DNA from: Novosphingobium acidiphilum DSM 19966
Lineage (GTDB): Bacteria > Pseudomonadota > Alphaproteobacteria > Sphingomonadales > Sphingomonadaceae
Assembly: GCF_000429005.1 (NCBI RefSeq)
Contig: NZ_AUBA01000020.1
Location: forward strand, 1-59,536
Reading direction: 5' to 3'
DNA: 59,536 nucleotides
This document shows, in pieces, positions 43,972-52,917 of the stretch (position 1 is its first letter; the number at the start of each line of letters is the position of its first letter). Under the pieces are notes generated by a model. That model worked only from the letters and a program-made list of their open reading frames with translations, was not told the DNA's origin and searched no databases. The position numbers and the translations under genes are program-made.

Positions 43972-46296
43972 ATGCGACCCCTGACGCGGCCTCCGCGCCA
44001 AGCCTTTTTCGTGCGCTTGCAGGCGCTCCAGACCACGGCCCTGCTTGCCCTTGCGGGCATTGGCGGTGTTTTGCCTGTTTCGCAGGTGGCATTCGCCGAT
44101 CCGGCCAGCGCACCCGCCCAGACAACCACGGCACCCGAATCGACCGCCGCATCGTCCGCCCCGGCCCAGAGTGATCTGGTGCGGTTTGCCGCCGATACGG
44201 TGACGTATGAAAACGATGCCGACCTGGTGACGGCAACCGGCAACGTGGTGATGCGGCGCGATGCGCGATCGTTGCGCGCCGACAAGCTGGTGTGGAACCG
44301 CACCACCGGCACTATCGTCGCCACCGGCAACGCGCGCTTTGTCGATGAAGACGGCGATGTGCTCTATACCGATCACATCGACCTGACCGACGAATTCAAG
44401 GCCGGCGCAACGCAGGATCTGCTGCTTGTGCTGCGCGAAGGCGGGCGCATGGCCGCACAGTCGAGCGAGCGCGATGCCGCAGGCCATGTCGTGCTGCACC
44501 AGGCGGTCTACAGCGGCTGCGAAGTGGTGGACGACGCCGGCTGTCCGAAACGACCCAGCTGGGAACTGACCGCGGTGCGCGTGGCCTATAACCCAGACAC
44601 CAAGATGGTGCGCTATTACGGCGCCAAATTGCGCATTTTCGGCGTGCCGCTGCTGCCGCTGCCGGGGCTGGCGCATGCGTCCGATTTCCATGCCGTGTCG
44701 GGGTTGCTGATCCCCACCTTCGGGTCTTCGTCGGCCAACGGCTTTGAAATTGCCAACACCTATTATTGGCGCCTGGCTGACAACCGTGATCTGGCCGTAA
44801 CGGGCACGCTGTTTACCGGCACCCTGCCGATGGTCGAGGCGCGGTATCGCCAGTTGACCGACAAGGGCGCGTTTCAGGTCAACGGCTATCTGACGTACAG
44901 CCGGCAGACCAACGAAACGACCGATTCGAGCGGCGCGCTGGTATCCGACGCCACCGGCAACTTTACCTTGCGCGGGTATATCGAGGCCAACGGCGTGCAG
45001 CAGTTGGGCAACGACTGGAGCCTGACCGGCGCGGCACGCTATGTGTCGGACCGCACGTTCCTGTTGCGCTACAACCTGTCGCCCGACACTCGGCTGCGTT
45101 CGACCATCGATCTCGAACATGTGTCGCAGGACAGCTATTTCAGCTTTGCCGGCTGGGCCGTGCAGGCCATCGGCGTCAACGATGTGCCGCGCCAACAACC
45201 CTTTGCCCTGCCCAGCATCGATTACCGGCAGCGGTTCGACGTGCCCGGAATCGGCGGAAAGCTGGAAGTCGAAGCCAATTCGCTGGCGCTGACCCGCACC
45301 GACCAGCAGGACACGCAACGCGCCTTTGCCCGCGCGCAATGGGATCTGCACACGATCACCGCCGGCGGGCAGGAACTGACATTGACCGCGCTGGTGCGGG
45401 GCGATGTGTATCACAGCAGCGAAAACGGCCTTTCAACCAACACCACCTACGAAGGCATGCCGGGGTGGCAGGCACGCGGGCTGGCCACGGTTGCCGCGGA
45501 TCTGAAATGGCCGCTGATCGGGCAGGCGCTGGGCGGCACGCAAGTGCTGACCCCCGAAGTGCAGATCGTCGCCACCCCGCATATCCGCAATTTTGCCATC
45601 CCCAACGAGGATTCGCGCGCGGTCGAACTTGAAGACGACAACATCTTCGCGCTGAACCGCTATCCCGGCTATGACCGTGTCGAGGACGGGTTGCGCGTGA
45701 CGTATGGCCTGGACTGGCGGCTTGATCGGCCGGGCTGGCACGCTTCGGCATCGATCGGCCAGTCGTATCGCACCACCGATCAATCCAGCCTTGTGCCCGA
45801 CGGCACCGGCCTGGCCGCGCATCTGTCGGACGTGGTCGGCCGGGCGGAAGTGCGATTTCGCGATATTGTCCAGCTGACCGAGCGGTTTCAGCTGGACAAG
45901 GACACGCTGCAACTGCGCCGCAACGAATTCGACGCCACCATCGGCGACCATCGCACCTATCTCGAAGTCGGCTATATTGCGCTCAACCGCAGCATTCCCC
46001 TGACCTACGAAGATCTGCAGGACAGCAAGGAACTGCGTGTATCGGCGCGCGCCGCATTTGCGCATTACTGGTCGATGTTCGGGTCGGCGGTGGTCAACCT
46101 GACCACCAAGGGCGATGACCCGATCACCGGCGGCGACGGGTTCCAGATGATCCGGCACAGGTTGGGTCTGGCCTATACCGATGGCTGCCTGGACCTGTCA
46201 TTCACCTGGCAGCGCAACTATGTCTCGGCGGGCGATGCGGTGGCTGGCAACGCCTATTCGATCACGCTGTCGCTGCGCAACATCGGCACGCGGTAA
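43972..46296 (+). CDS. lptD: LPS-assembly protein LptD
   Basis: A 774-residue outer-membrane protein. A long signal region (TTALLALAGIGGVLPVSQVAFA) precedes an N-terminal OstA/LptA-like beta-jellyroll (about 50-190: FAADTVTYENDADLVTATGNVVMRRD, partly) and a large beta-barrel with alternating aromatic/hydrophobic strands to the C-terminus. A Cys pair is seen in YSGCEVVDDAGCPKR. LptD-LptE inserts LPS into the outer leaflet. ATG 43972 is taken; a GTG at 43930 extends it. It starts the lptD-surA-pdxA-rsmA run. Confidence 0.93.
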   Translation: MRPLTRPPRQAFFVRLQALQTTALLALAGIGGVLPVSQVAFADPASAPAQTTTAPESTAASSAPAQSDLVRFAADTVTYENDADLVTATGNVVMRRDARSLRADKLVWNRTTGTIVATGNARFVDEDGDVLYTDHIDLTDEFKAGATQDLLLVLREGGRMAAQSSERDAAGHVVLHQAVYSGCEVVDDAGCPKRPSWELTAVRVAYNPDTKMVRYYGAKLRIFGVPLLPLPGLAHASDFHAVSGLLIPTFGSSSANGFEIANTYYWRLADNRDLAVTGTLFTGTLPMVEARYRQLTDKGAFQVNGYLTYSRQTNETTDSSGALVSDATGNFTLRGYIEANGVQQLGNDWSLTGAARYVSDRTFLLRYNLSPDTRLRSTIDLEHVSQDSYFSFAGWAVQAIGVNDVPRQQPFALPSIDYRQRFDVPGIGGKLEVEANSLALTRTDQQDTQRAFARAQWDLHTITAGGQELTLTALVRGDVYHSSENGLSTNTTYEGMPGWQARGLATVAADLKWPLIGQALGGTQVLTPEVQIVATPHIRNFAIPNEDSRAVELEDDNIFALNRYPGYDRVEDGLRVTYGLDWRLDRPGWHASASIGQSYRTTDQSSLVPDGTGLAAHLSDVVGRAEVRFRDIVQLTERFQLDKDTLQLRRNEFDATIGDHRTYLEVGYIALNRSIPLTYEDLQDSKELRVSARAAFAHYWSMFGSAVVNLTTKGDDPITGGDGFQMIRHRLGLAYTDGCLDLSFTWQRNYVSAGDAVAGNAYSITLSLRNIGTR

Positions 46297-46382
46297 GCGG
46301 GCCGGCGGTGCTTTTTGGTTCGGGAAAACTTCCCTCGCTGCGTCAAAGGCGCTATCGACCCTCGACGCTCAGCCCTGGTTAA

Positions 46383-46404
46383 GCCGGATTTGACATGATC
46401 CGGC
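46383..46404. promoter_or_regulatory. Inverted repeat around a TTGACA box upstream of surA
   Basis: GCCGGAT and ATCCGGC (7-bp perfect arms) flank TTGACATG in the 169-nt gap between lptD and surA. TTGACA could be a -35 element, which would make the repeat an operator over an internal surA promoter. No clear -10 was fixed. Confidence 0.35.
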
Positions 46405-46465
46405 GCAGTCCAGGGCCAGATTTCGCGCCGTTCCTGCAGGCGCACAACAGGATTGATCGACTGCC

Positions 46466-47881
46466 ATGACGTCCGCATTTCGCTTGCTGCCTGCTTCGAC
46501 GTCGATTTTCCTGCGAGTGGCACTGGCCTGCGGAATGGTCCTGTCGGCCCCCGCAGGCATGTCCGTGGCGCAGGCGCAGGACGCAAATGTTCCGCCGGTC
46601 GCGCCCGAACCGCCGCCGGCCGCATCGACCGATGCGCAGGGCAATCTCAATCTGCCGTCGAACCCGCAATTTTTCGGCAAGATGGACCCCAACCATCGCC
46701 ACGCCACCGCGATCGTCAATGGCGAGATCATCACCGGCACCGACGTTGACCAGCGTTATGCCCTGTTCGCCAATGCCAACGCGGGCAAGCTGAGCCCCGA
46801 AGAGCAAGAGCGCCTGCGTGCCCAGGTGATGCGCAACCTGATCGACGAAACCCTGCAGATTCAAGAGGCCAAGGCCGCCGACATCACCATCGGAGACGAT
46901 GAAGTGAACCAGCGCTTTGCCTATATCGCGCAACAGAACATGAGCAAGGACGCGCCCGCGCTCGAAGCCTATCTTGCCTCGATCGGTTCGGCCGGCGCAT
47001 CGCTCAAGCGGCAGATCCGCGGCGAAATTGCCTGGCAGCATCTGCTGCGCCGCAATGTGCAGCCCTATATCAACGTGTCCGACAGCGAAGTGCGCGAAAT
47101 GATGGACCGGCTGAAGGCAGCCAAGGGCACCGAAGAATTCCATCTGGGCGAAATCTTTCTGGCCGCCACCGACGAAACCCGCGCACAAGTGCTGGCCAAC
47201 GCCAACAAGATTGTCGAGCAGCTGAAAAAGGGCGGCAGCTTTGTCGGCTATGCCCGCCAGTATTCGCAGGCATCGACCGCGGCGGTCGGCGGCGATCTCA
47301 GCTGGGTGCGCCTGGCGCAATTGCCCACGCAGATCGCCGGCACGGTGGGGACGATGGGCCCGGGCCAGCTGGCCGGGCCGATCGAAATTCCCGGCGGCTA
47401 TTCGATCATCTATGTGATCGACAAGCGCCAGGTGCTGACCGCCGATCCGCGCGATGCCGTGCTCAGCCTCAAGCAGATCTCGATCGCCTTCAAGCCCGGC
47501 ACGCCCGAACGCGATGCCGCCGCCACCGCCAGCACATTTGCCAAGGCGGTGAAGGACATCCACGGCTGCGGCCAGGTCGATGCGATGGCCGCAAAGATCG
47601 GCGCCAGCGTGGTCGGCAACGACCAGATCAAGGCGCGCGACCTGCCGCTGGCGCTGCAGGACACGATCCTGAAGCTCGGCGTGGGGGAAGCAACCCCGCC
47701 GTTCGGTTCGGTCGAAGATGGCGTGCGCGTGCTGATGCTGTGTGGCCGCGACGATCCCAAGGTCGACAACGGGCCCAGCTTTGAACAGCTGCAGGGCCAG
47801 CTGGAAGATGACCGCGTCAACAAGCGCGCGCAGATCTATTTGCGCGATTTGCGCCGCGACGCCGTGATCGAATACAATTGA
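46466..47881 (+). CDS. surA: Periplasmic chaperone / peptidyl-prolyl isomerase SurA
   Basis: A 471-residue exported protein with a signal peptide (LRVALACGMVLSAPAGMSVAQAQ). The N-terminal SurA domain has ATAIVNGEIITGTDVDQRYALFAN and LIDETLQIQEAK; a parvulin-type rotamase follows (FHLGEIFLAATDETRAQVL, GYARQYSQASTAAVGGDLSWVRLAQLP, partly). SurA escorts outer-membrane proteins such as LptD to BAM. It precedes pdxA by 4 nt. Confidence 0.92.
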   Translation: MTSAFRLLPASTSIFLRVALACGMVLSAPAGMSVAQAQDANVPPVAPEPPPAASTDAQGNLNLPSNPQFFGKMDPNHRHATAIVNGEIITGTDVDQRYALFANANAGKLSPEEQERLRAQVMRNLIDETLQIQEAKAADITIGDDEVNQRFAYIAQQNMSKDAPALEAYLASIGSAGASLKRQIRGEIAWQHLLRRNVQPYINVSDSEVREMMDRLKAAKGTEEFHLGEIFLAATDETRAQVLANANKIVEQLKKGGSFVGYARQYSQASTAAVGGDLSWVRLAQLPTQIAGTVGTMGPGQLAGPIEIPGGYSIIYVIDKRQVLTADPRDAVLSLKQISIAFKPGTPERDAAATASTFAKAVKDIHGCGQVDAMAAKIGASVVGNDQIKARDLPLALQDTILKLGVGEATPPFGSVEDGVRVLMLCGRDDPKVDNGPSFEQLQGQLEDDRVNKRAQIYLRDLRRDAVIEYN

Positions 47882-47885
47882 ACCG

Positions 47886-48893
47886 GTGAAGCCGGTGCTG
47901 CCGCTCGCGCTCAGCATGGGCGATCCGGCAGGGGTCGGCCCGGAACTGGCGGTCATGGCATGGGCGCAGGCGCGTGACACCGCCCTGCCGCCCTTTGTCA
48001 TCATCGGTTCGCACGCGATTATCGCCGCCGCCGCCCGGCACCGCGGCATCACCGCCAGGGTGGTGGCGGTCGAGTCCCCGGCGCAAGCCGCGGACGTGTT
48101 CGCAACCGCGCTGCCGGTGATCGATGTGGGCACAGGCAATTACACCCCGGGACAGCCCGACGACGCGGGCGCGGCCCTGGCGCTGGCCAGCCTGACACTG
48201 GCGACCGAACTGACCCGCCACGGCGCGACCCGCGCGCTGATCACCGGACCGATCGCCAAAAGCCGTCTGGCGCGGATCGGGTTCAACCACCCGGGTCAGA
48301 CCGAATTTGTCGCGGCCGCCTGCGCTGTGGCGCCACATGACGCTGTCATGATGCTGGCGGGGCCCCATCTGCGGGTGGTGCCGATCACCGTCCATGTGCC
48401 CCTGTCAGACGTGCCACACCTGTTGACCACCAGCCTGATCGCCAGCCGCACCGACATCGCCGCCACCGCGCTGACACGCGATTTCGGCATTGCCGCACCG
48501 CGCATCGCCGTGGCCGGGGTGAACCCCCACGCCGGTGAAGATGGCCGGATGGGGCATGAAGATCGCGATGTCATTGCGCCTGCGGTTGCGCGCCTGCGCG
48601 CCGCGGGGTTCGCCGCGGTCGGGCCCCTGCCCGCCGATACGATGTTCCATGCCGCCGCCCGGGCGACCTATGACGTGGCGATCTGCATGTACCACGATCA
48701 GGCGCTGATCCCGATCAAGGTGCTCGATTTCGATGACGGTGTGAATGTGACACTGGGGCTGCCGATCGTGCGCACCAGCCCCGACCATGGCACCGCCTTT
48801 GGCATCGCCGGAACCGGCACCGCGCGCGCAGGCGCTACGATTGCCGCGATCCGCATGGCCGGGCAATGTGCGGACCAACGCGAACATGTCTGA
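47886..48893 (+). CDS. pdxA: 4-hydroxythreonine-4-phosphate dehydrogenase
   Basis: A 335-residue NAD-dependent enzyme of vitamin B6 synthesis. Seen: LALSMGDPAGVGPELAVMAW, ALITGPIAKSRLARIGFNHPGQTEFVA (partly), the metal ligands in AGVNPHAGEDGRMGHED and YHDQALIPIKVLDFDDGVNVTLGLPIVRTSPDHGTAF (partly). It starts at GTG 47886, 4 nt after surA, and overlaps rsmA by 8 nt. Confidence 0.95.
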   Translation: MKPVLPLALSMGDPAGVGPELAVMAWAQARDTALPPFVIIGSHAIIAAAARHRGITARVVAVESPAQAADVFATALPVIDVGTGNYTPGQPDDAGAALALASLTLATELTRHGATRALITGPIAKSRLARIGFNHPGQTEFVAAACAVAPHDAVMMLAGPHLRVVPITVHVPLSDVPHLLTTSLIASRTDIAATALTRDFGIAAPRIAVAGVNPHAGEDGRMGHEDRDVIAPAVARLRAAGFAAVGPLPADTMFHAAARATYDVAICMYHDQALIPIKVLDFDDGVNVTLGLPIVRTSPDHGTAFGIAGTGTARAGATIAAIRMAGQCADQREHV

Positions 48894-49737
48894 ATTTGCC
48901 CCCGACCTTCCCCCGTTGCGCGATGTCGTCAACCGCCACGGGCTGCTGGCGCAAAAATCGCTGGGGCAGAATTTCCTGTTCGACGAGCAACTGCTGACGC
49001 GCATCGCCGCGGTACCGGGCAACTTGCGCGACGCCGAAGTGCTGGAGGTGGGCCCCGGCCCCGGTGGCCTGACGCGCGCGCTGCTGCGCGCCGGCGCGCG
49101 CGTTACCGCGATCGAGATGGACCGCCGCTGCATGCCGGCACTGGCCGAACTGGGCGAAGCTTTTCCCGGCCGGCTGCGCGTGATCGAGGGCGATGCGGTC
49201 AAGATCGATCCCGCCAGCCTGTTAGACGGGCCGTATCACATCGCCGCCAATCTGCCCTACAATGTCGGCACCGCGCTGTTCACCGGCTGGTTGTCGGGCC
49301 CCGCCTGGCCCCCGCGCTGGCAAAGCCTGACCCTGATGTTTCAGCAGGAAGTGGCCGAACGCGTGATCGCCCGGGCCAATGGCGATGCCTATGGGCGGCT
49401 CGCCATCCTGTCGCAGTGGCGCGCCAACCCGCGCATCGCGATGAAGGTGCACCGCAGCGCGTTTACCCCGCCGCCCAAAGTGATGTCGGCGATCGTCCAC
49501 GTCACGCCCGCGGCGATGCCCGACGGCGTACCGCCGCGCACGCTCGAACGCCTGACCGAGGCCGCGTTCGGCCAGCGTCGCAAGATGCTGCGCCAGTCGC
49601 TCAAGGGCCTGCCCGGCGCGCTGCCCGCGCTCGAAGCGCTGGGCATCGATCCGTCACGGCGGGCCGAAACGCTCGAGCTCGGGGAATTCGTGGCCATTGC
49701 AAAAGTGATGGCTGCCGGGAAAATCGCCGTCGCGTGA
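48886..49737 (+). CDS. rsmA: 16S rRNA dimethyladenosine transferase
   Basis: A 283-residue KsgA methyltransferase that dimethylates A1518/A1519 of 16S rRNA. Seen: LAQKSLGQNFLFDEQLLTRI, SAM motif VLEVGPGPGGLTRALL, the catalytic NLPYNVGTALF and a C-terminal helical domain. ATG 48886 lies inside the end of pdxA. The stop overlaps the following gene (TGATG), extending the lptD operon. Confidence 0.96.
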   Translation: MSEFAPDLPPLRDVVNRHGLLAQKSLGQNFLFDEQLLTRIAAVPGNLRDAEVLEVGPGPGGLTRALLRAGARVTAIEMDRRCMPALAELGEAFPGRLRVIEGDAVKIDPASLLDGPYHIAANLPYNVGTALFTGWLSGPAWPPRWQSLTLMFQQEVAERVIARANGDAYGRLAILSQWRANPRIAMKVHRSAFTPPPKVMSAIVHVTPAAMPDGVPPRTLERLTEAAFGQRRKMLRQSLKGLPGALPALEALGIDPSRRAETLELGEFVAIAKVMAAGKIAVA

Positions 49738-50969
49738 TGCGCCGCGGGCTGGCACAGCTGGGCACGGTGCTATGCAGCATACCCGGCATCGCGTTCGCCC
49801 AGCCCGATACGATGGGAATGATGGGGGGAACGCTTGGCCCCTATGCCATGATGCAGGATGGCTCGGGCACCGCATGGCAGCCCGCGTCGACCCCGATGCA
49901 GGGCCTGATGTGGGCATCGGGCGGATGGACCGGCATGGTCCATGGCTATGCCGACCTGGTGTATGACCGGCAAAGCGGACCACGCGGCGACACCACGGTG
50001 TTTTCCGAAAGCATGGTCATGGCGATGGCGCAGCACAGCGCCGGTGCGGGCACGATCACGTTCAAATCGATGCTGTCGCTCGATCCGGCGATGGGCCCGG
50101 CCGGCTATCCACTGCTGCTGCAGACCGGCGAAACCGCCAACGGCACCACCGGCCTGGTCGACCGGCAGCACCCGCACAACCTGTTCATGGAAATGGCCGG
50201 AGTCTATGCGCTGCCCACAGGCGGCGCGTCGTCGGTGTTCGTGTATCTTGGTTATCCGGGCGAACCCGCGCTGGGGCCGGTGACGTTCATGCACCGGCTG
50301 TCGGGCGCCGACAGCCCGGCCGCGCCGATCAGCCACCATTGGCTCGATTCGACGCATATCACCTTTGGCGTGGCCACAGCCGGGTTGGTGCAAGGCCCGG
50401 TCAAGATCGAGGCGTCGGCGTTCAACGGCCGCGAACCCGATCAGCATCGCTGGGGCTATCAACCGCTGCGGCTCGATTCATGGTCGGGCCGGATCACGCT
50501 GAACCCGCAGCGCGACTGGTCGTTGCAGGTCAGCTATGGCGCGCTGCACAGCCCCGAACAGCTGATGCCCGCGGTGAACCAGCAACGGCTGACCGCGTCG
50601 ACGACGTACAACCACCGGTTTGCGTTGTGCACTTGGCAGACCACGCTGGCATGGGGCCGCAATCGCGATCGGCCGGGCCATGTGCTCGACGCGGTGCTGT
50701 TTGAATCCGCGCTGGTCCTGCCCCGCGACACGGTGTTTGCCCGCGCCGAGGCCGTGCACAAAGACGACCTTGCCCCGCCATCAAGCCAGGTCGCGCGCGT
50801 CGGCGAAATCACGCTGGGCTATGTCCACCAGATCCCGATCGCGCGCCATGTCGCGCTGGGCGCGGGGCTGCAGGCGACAGTGGATTTTGTCCCTGCCGCG
50901 TTACAGCCCGCCTATCGAGCGTCGGAACCAACCGGCGTCATGCCCTTCGTGCGGATCGCGATCCGATAG
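49737..50969 (+). CDS. Outer-membrane-type protein, unknown function
   Basis: A 410-residue protein with a signal peptide (LGTVLCSIPGIAFAQP), a Met/Gly-rich start (MGMMGGTLGPYAMMQ) and many amphipathic beta strands ending in VMPFVRIAIR, so a beta-barrel is likely. The blocks GLVDRQHPHNLFMEMAGVYALP and HRLSGADSPAAPISHHWLDSTHITFGVATAG (partly) recall a family I remember next to copper-resistance genes in proteobacteria; this is uncertain. It overlaps rsmA (TGATG), so it shares the lptD-surA-pdxA-rsmA transcript. No copper gene adjoins here. Confidence 0.7.
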   Translation: MRRGLAQLGTVLCSIPGIAFAQPDTMGMMGGTLGPYAMMQDGSGTAWQPASTPMQGLMWASGGWTGMVHGYADLVYDRQSGPRGDTTVFSESMVMAMAQHSAGAGTITFKSMLSLDPAMGPAGYPLLLQTGETANGTTGLVDRQHPHNLFMEMAGVYALPTGGASSVFVYLGYPGEPALGPVTFMHRLSGADSPAAPISHHWLDSTHITFGVATAGLVQGPVKIEASAFNGREPDQHRWGYQPLRLDSWSGRITLNPQRDWSLQVSYGALHSPEQLMPAVNQQRLTASTTYNHRFALCTWQTTLAWGRNRDRPGHVLDAVLFESALVLPRDTVFARAEAVHKDDLAPPSSQVARVGEITLGYVHQIPIARHVALGAGLQATVDFVPAALQPAYRASEPTGVMPFVRIAIR

Positions 50970-50971
50970 GA

Positions 50972-51280
50972 TCAGGCCTTGGCGACGGGCGCATTTTCGC
51001 CCAGGTCTTCGAACCATGCCTCGACCGGGCCGCTGAGTTTGATCGTCATCGGATTGCCCTTGCGATCGAGCGTGCGGCCCGCCTGCACCCGCACCCATCC
51101 TTCCGAGATGCAATATTCCTCGACATTGTTGCGCACCACACCCTTGAAGCGGATGCCGATGCCCCGCTGCAGCGTGTCCGCATCGAAATGCGGGCTGCGC
51201 GGATTGATCGCCAGGCGATCGGGGGGCACGTCGCCAAGCGGCGTTGCGGTTTCGGGCGAAGTGGATTCGATCTCGGTCAT
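50972..51280 (-). CDS. DUF3297 family protein
   Basis: A 102-residue protein: DRLAINPRSPHFDADTLQRGIGIRFKGVVRNNVEEYCISEGWVRVQAGRTLDRKGNPMTIKLSGPVEAWFE (in pieces), the DUF3297 pattern, unknown function. ATG 51280 is the start; a frame open further upstream runs into the tRNA and is ignored. It faces the outer-membrane-type gene. Confidence 0.85.
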   Translation of the reverse strand: MTEIESTSPETATPLGDVPPDRLAINPRSPHFDADTLQRGIGIRFKGVVRNNVEEYCISEGWVRVQAGRTLDRKGNPMTIKLSGPVEAWFEDLGENAPVAKA

Positions 51281-51370
51281 GCTGTGCCAAATATCTTGCC
51301 CCCCCCACTTGTCAATCGTGCGACGCCGGGATAGAGGCCCGCCCCTGTCCCGACGACACGTCGACAGGAC

Positions 51371-51445
51371 GGGCGCGTAGCTCAGCGGTAGAGCACACCC
51401 TTCACACGGGTGGGGTCGCAGGTTCAATCCCTGCCGCGCCCACCA
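51371..51445 (+). tRNA. tRNA-Val (anticodon CAC)
   Basis: A complete 75-nt tRNA with encoded CCA. Acceptor GGGCGCG (51371-51377) pairs with CGCGCCC (51435-51441); the D arm has GCTC/GAGC; the anticodon stem CACCC/GGGTG encloses TTCACAC, so the anticodon is CAC (Val). The T arm GCAGG-TTCAATC-CCTGC is perfect. Its 3' 50 nt form the left copy of the element's direct repeat, and the 3' end is likely element-derived. Confidence 0.95.
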
Positions 51446-51449
51446 TAAA
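51396..51449 (+). repeat. attL: 54-bp direct repeat at the tRNA-Val 3' end
   Basis: Identical to 58011-58064 except T at 51428 versus A at 58043. It runs from the anticodon stem through CCA and TAAA. The pair frames the integrated element; the mismatch lies in the T loop. Confidence 0.9.
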
Positions 51450-51474
51450 ACCCTCTGAAATAAGGGGATTTTAT
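51445..51474 (+). terminator. Hairpin after tRNA-Val at attL
   Basis: ATAAAACCCT pairs with AGGG and ATTTTAT across an 8-nt loop with a 2-nt bulge. It lies directly after the tRNA CCA on the element side, and has a counterpart at attR, so the element appears to bring its own terminator for the tRNA gene. Confidence 0.5.
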
Positions 51475-51570
51475 GAGACCCATTCCGCCGGCGAAAATTT
51501 TCAAAACGGAAAATAACGGGAACAAACGCCTCATTTCGCGTCGAGCCCGTACAAATCGCGTACACGGACA

Positions 51571-52701
51571 TCATGCCTTCCCCCTCTTTTTGGCCTCGAT
51601 CGGCCTGAACAGCGTCAGCTTGGTTTTCTCCTCGGCAGCGCGAAGTCCGCGCAGCTGAGCCTCGTGTATCTTCTCTGCCGTTTTCTCGGCATGGGTATAA
51701 GTTCTGCGCATCAAGCTGGTGTCGGACCATCCGCCGAAATCGCCGGCGGCCTTCTCATCGATACCCTGCCTGACATTCATTTCCTGACCAAAGCCGTGAC
51801 GTCCCGCAGCATGGAACGGCAGCAAGTCGATCCCGGCCAGCTTGCACGTCTTAGCCCACCCCTTCCTCGGGCTTGATCGATCCGCGAAGCCAAAGACACG
51901 CAGATTTTCGGCTGTCCGCTCGAAGCCCCGCGGATAGAGCCTCGGCAATGAAGCGAGTTCCACGACAAGTTCGCTGGGAACGGCGATCCAACGATCGTCG
52001 TGACCTTTGGCAGCGGGAATGCAGACCATGTTCTCGTCCAGCTTCAGGTGACGATCTGGATGCATGGCGATCGCCTGGCTGATCCGGGCGCCGGTCATGA
52101 ACATGAACATTGCCAGTGCGCCGTGTTGCTTGGGCGCATGTTGGCGAAATTTCAGAAGCCATTCCCAGCTCCCGGGAGTCTTCTTCACCCGGCTTTTGCG
52201 CCCACGCTTGAGATCTTGAGCGACCCGTTCTTCCTTGGAATAGCCTTTGATGCGGATCGGGGCGCAGTGGCCAAGATCATGTGCATTGTTGATCACCGAG
52301 CGAACCGGGGTCACCACGTGGCGGACCCATGTATCGGTCGACGCATCCGGGTACAGCGCTTCACCCAATTCGCGCACCAGCTTCGGCGTGATGTCGGCCA
52401 CCGGCAGGGATCCAAACTTGGACAGGATCGGCACGAGATAGCCCGCATCTGCCGCGCTGGGTTTGTAGAGGAGAACCGCGTCGGCGAAGGTGAATTTTGC
52501 TGGCGGTTCGGCCAGCGCATCATCGCCTAGGACGTGGCGGCGAATCTGCCTTTCCTCTTCGGCCCGGCACCAGTCCCAAGCGCCCGCTTCTTCAGATGCG
52601 CCAGTGCTGCATCGATAGTAGTCGGTAATGGCGGCGCCGAGGTATTCGACGCGGCCGCGAGCCCACCAGGTCGGGCCTCGGCGGAATGGTTCGAGGGGCA
52701 T
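51571..52701 (-). CDS. Tyrosine-type site-specific integrase A
   Basis: A 376-residue recombinase. The N-terminal half (to about 170) includes a SAM-like core-binding region; the catalytic domain has Arg206 in MTGARISQAI, a HAAGRHGF box (His297, Arg301/His302; one residue longer than the usual HxxRH), GGWSD and nucleophile Tyr335 in RRTYTHAEK. It should integrate and excise the element at tRNA-Val. ATG 52701 has GGAAAG upstream. It points toward attL, 121 nt from the repeat. The start lies within the 3' part of the preceding small gene (175-nt overlap). Confidence 0.87.
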   Translation of the reverse strand: MPLEPFRRGPTWWARGRVEYLGAAITDYYRCSTGASEEAGAWDWCRAEEERQIRRHVLGDDALAEPPAKFTFADAVLLYKPSAADAGYLVPILSKFGSLPVADITPKLVRELGEALYPDASTDTWVRHVVTPVRSVINNAHDLGHCAPIRIKGYSKEERVAQDLKRGRKSRVKKTPGSWEWLLKFRQHAPKQHGALAMFMFMTGARISQAIAMHPDRHLKLDENMVCIPAAKGHDDRWIAVPSELVVELASLPRLYPRGFERTAENLRVFGFADRSSPRKGWAKTCKLAGIDLLPFHAAGRHGFGQEMNVRQGIDEKAAGDFGGWSDTSLMRRTYTHAEKTAEKIHEAQLRGLRAAEEKTKLTLFRPIEAKKRGKA

Positions 52702-52898
52702 GGTTTGCGGCTTTCCAGAATTTGGTCGATTTGGTCGGCGGTGATGATCATCGTCCGGCCGAGACGGTGGCAGGCACCGATGCGGCTCGCCTTTTCGCGG
52801 AGGGAGCGCTCGGAGATGATCAGCCCTCGGGTGGACAGCAGCTCGACCCACTCACTGGGCGGCTTCCCCGAGTCGAGAATGGTGGACAGAACAGCCAT
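52527..52898 (-). CDS. Small DNA-binding protein, possible excisionase-like factor
   Basis: A 123-residue protein. The first 60 residues, WVELLSTRGLIISERSLREKASRIGACHRLGRTMIITADQIDQIL (partly), look like a MerR/excisionase-type winged helix. The rest is low-complexity. GGAGGT lies 6 nt before ATG 52898, so translation is well supported. It overlaps integrase A by 175 nt in another frame, which is long; the tail past about residue 65 may be non-functional, or the stop may have been lost by a frameshift. Confidence 0.65.
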   Translation of the reverse strand: MAVLSTILDSGKPPSEWVELLSTRGLIISERSLREKASRIGACHRLGRTMIITADQIDQILESRKPCPSNHSAEARPGGLAAASNTSAPPLPTTIDAALAHLKKRALGTGAGPKRKGRFAATS

Positions 52899-52917
52899 GT
52901 GATGACCTCCACGCGCG

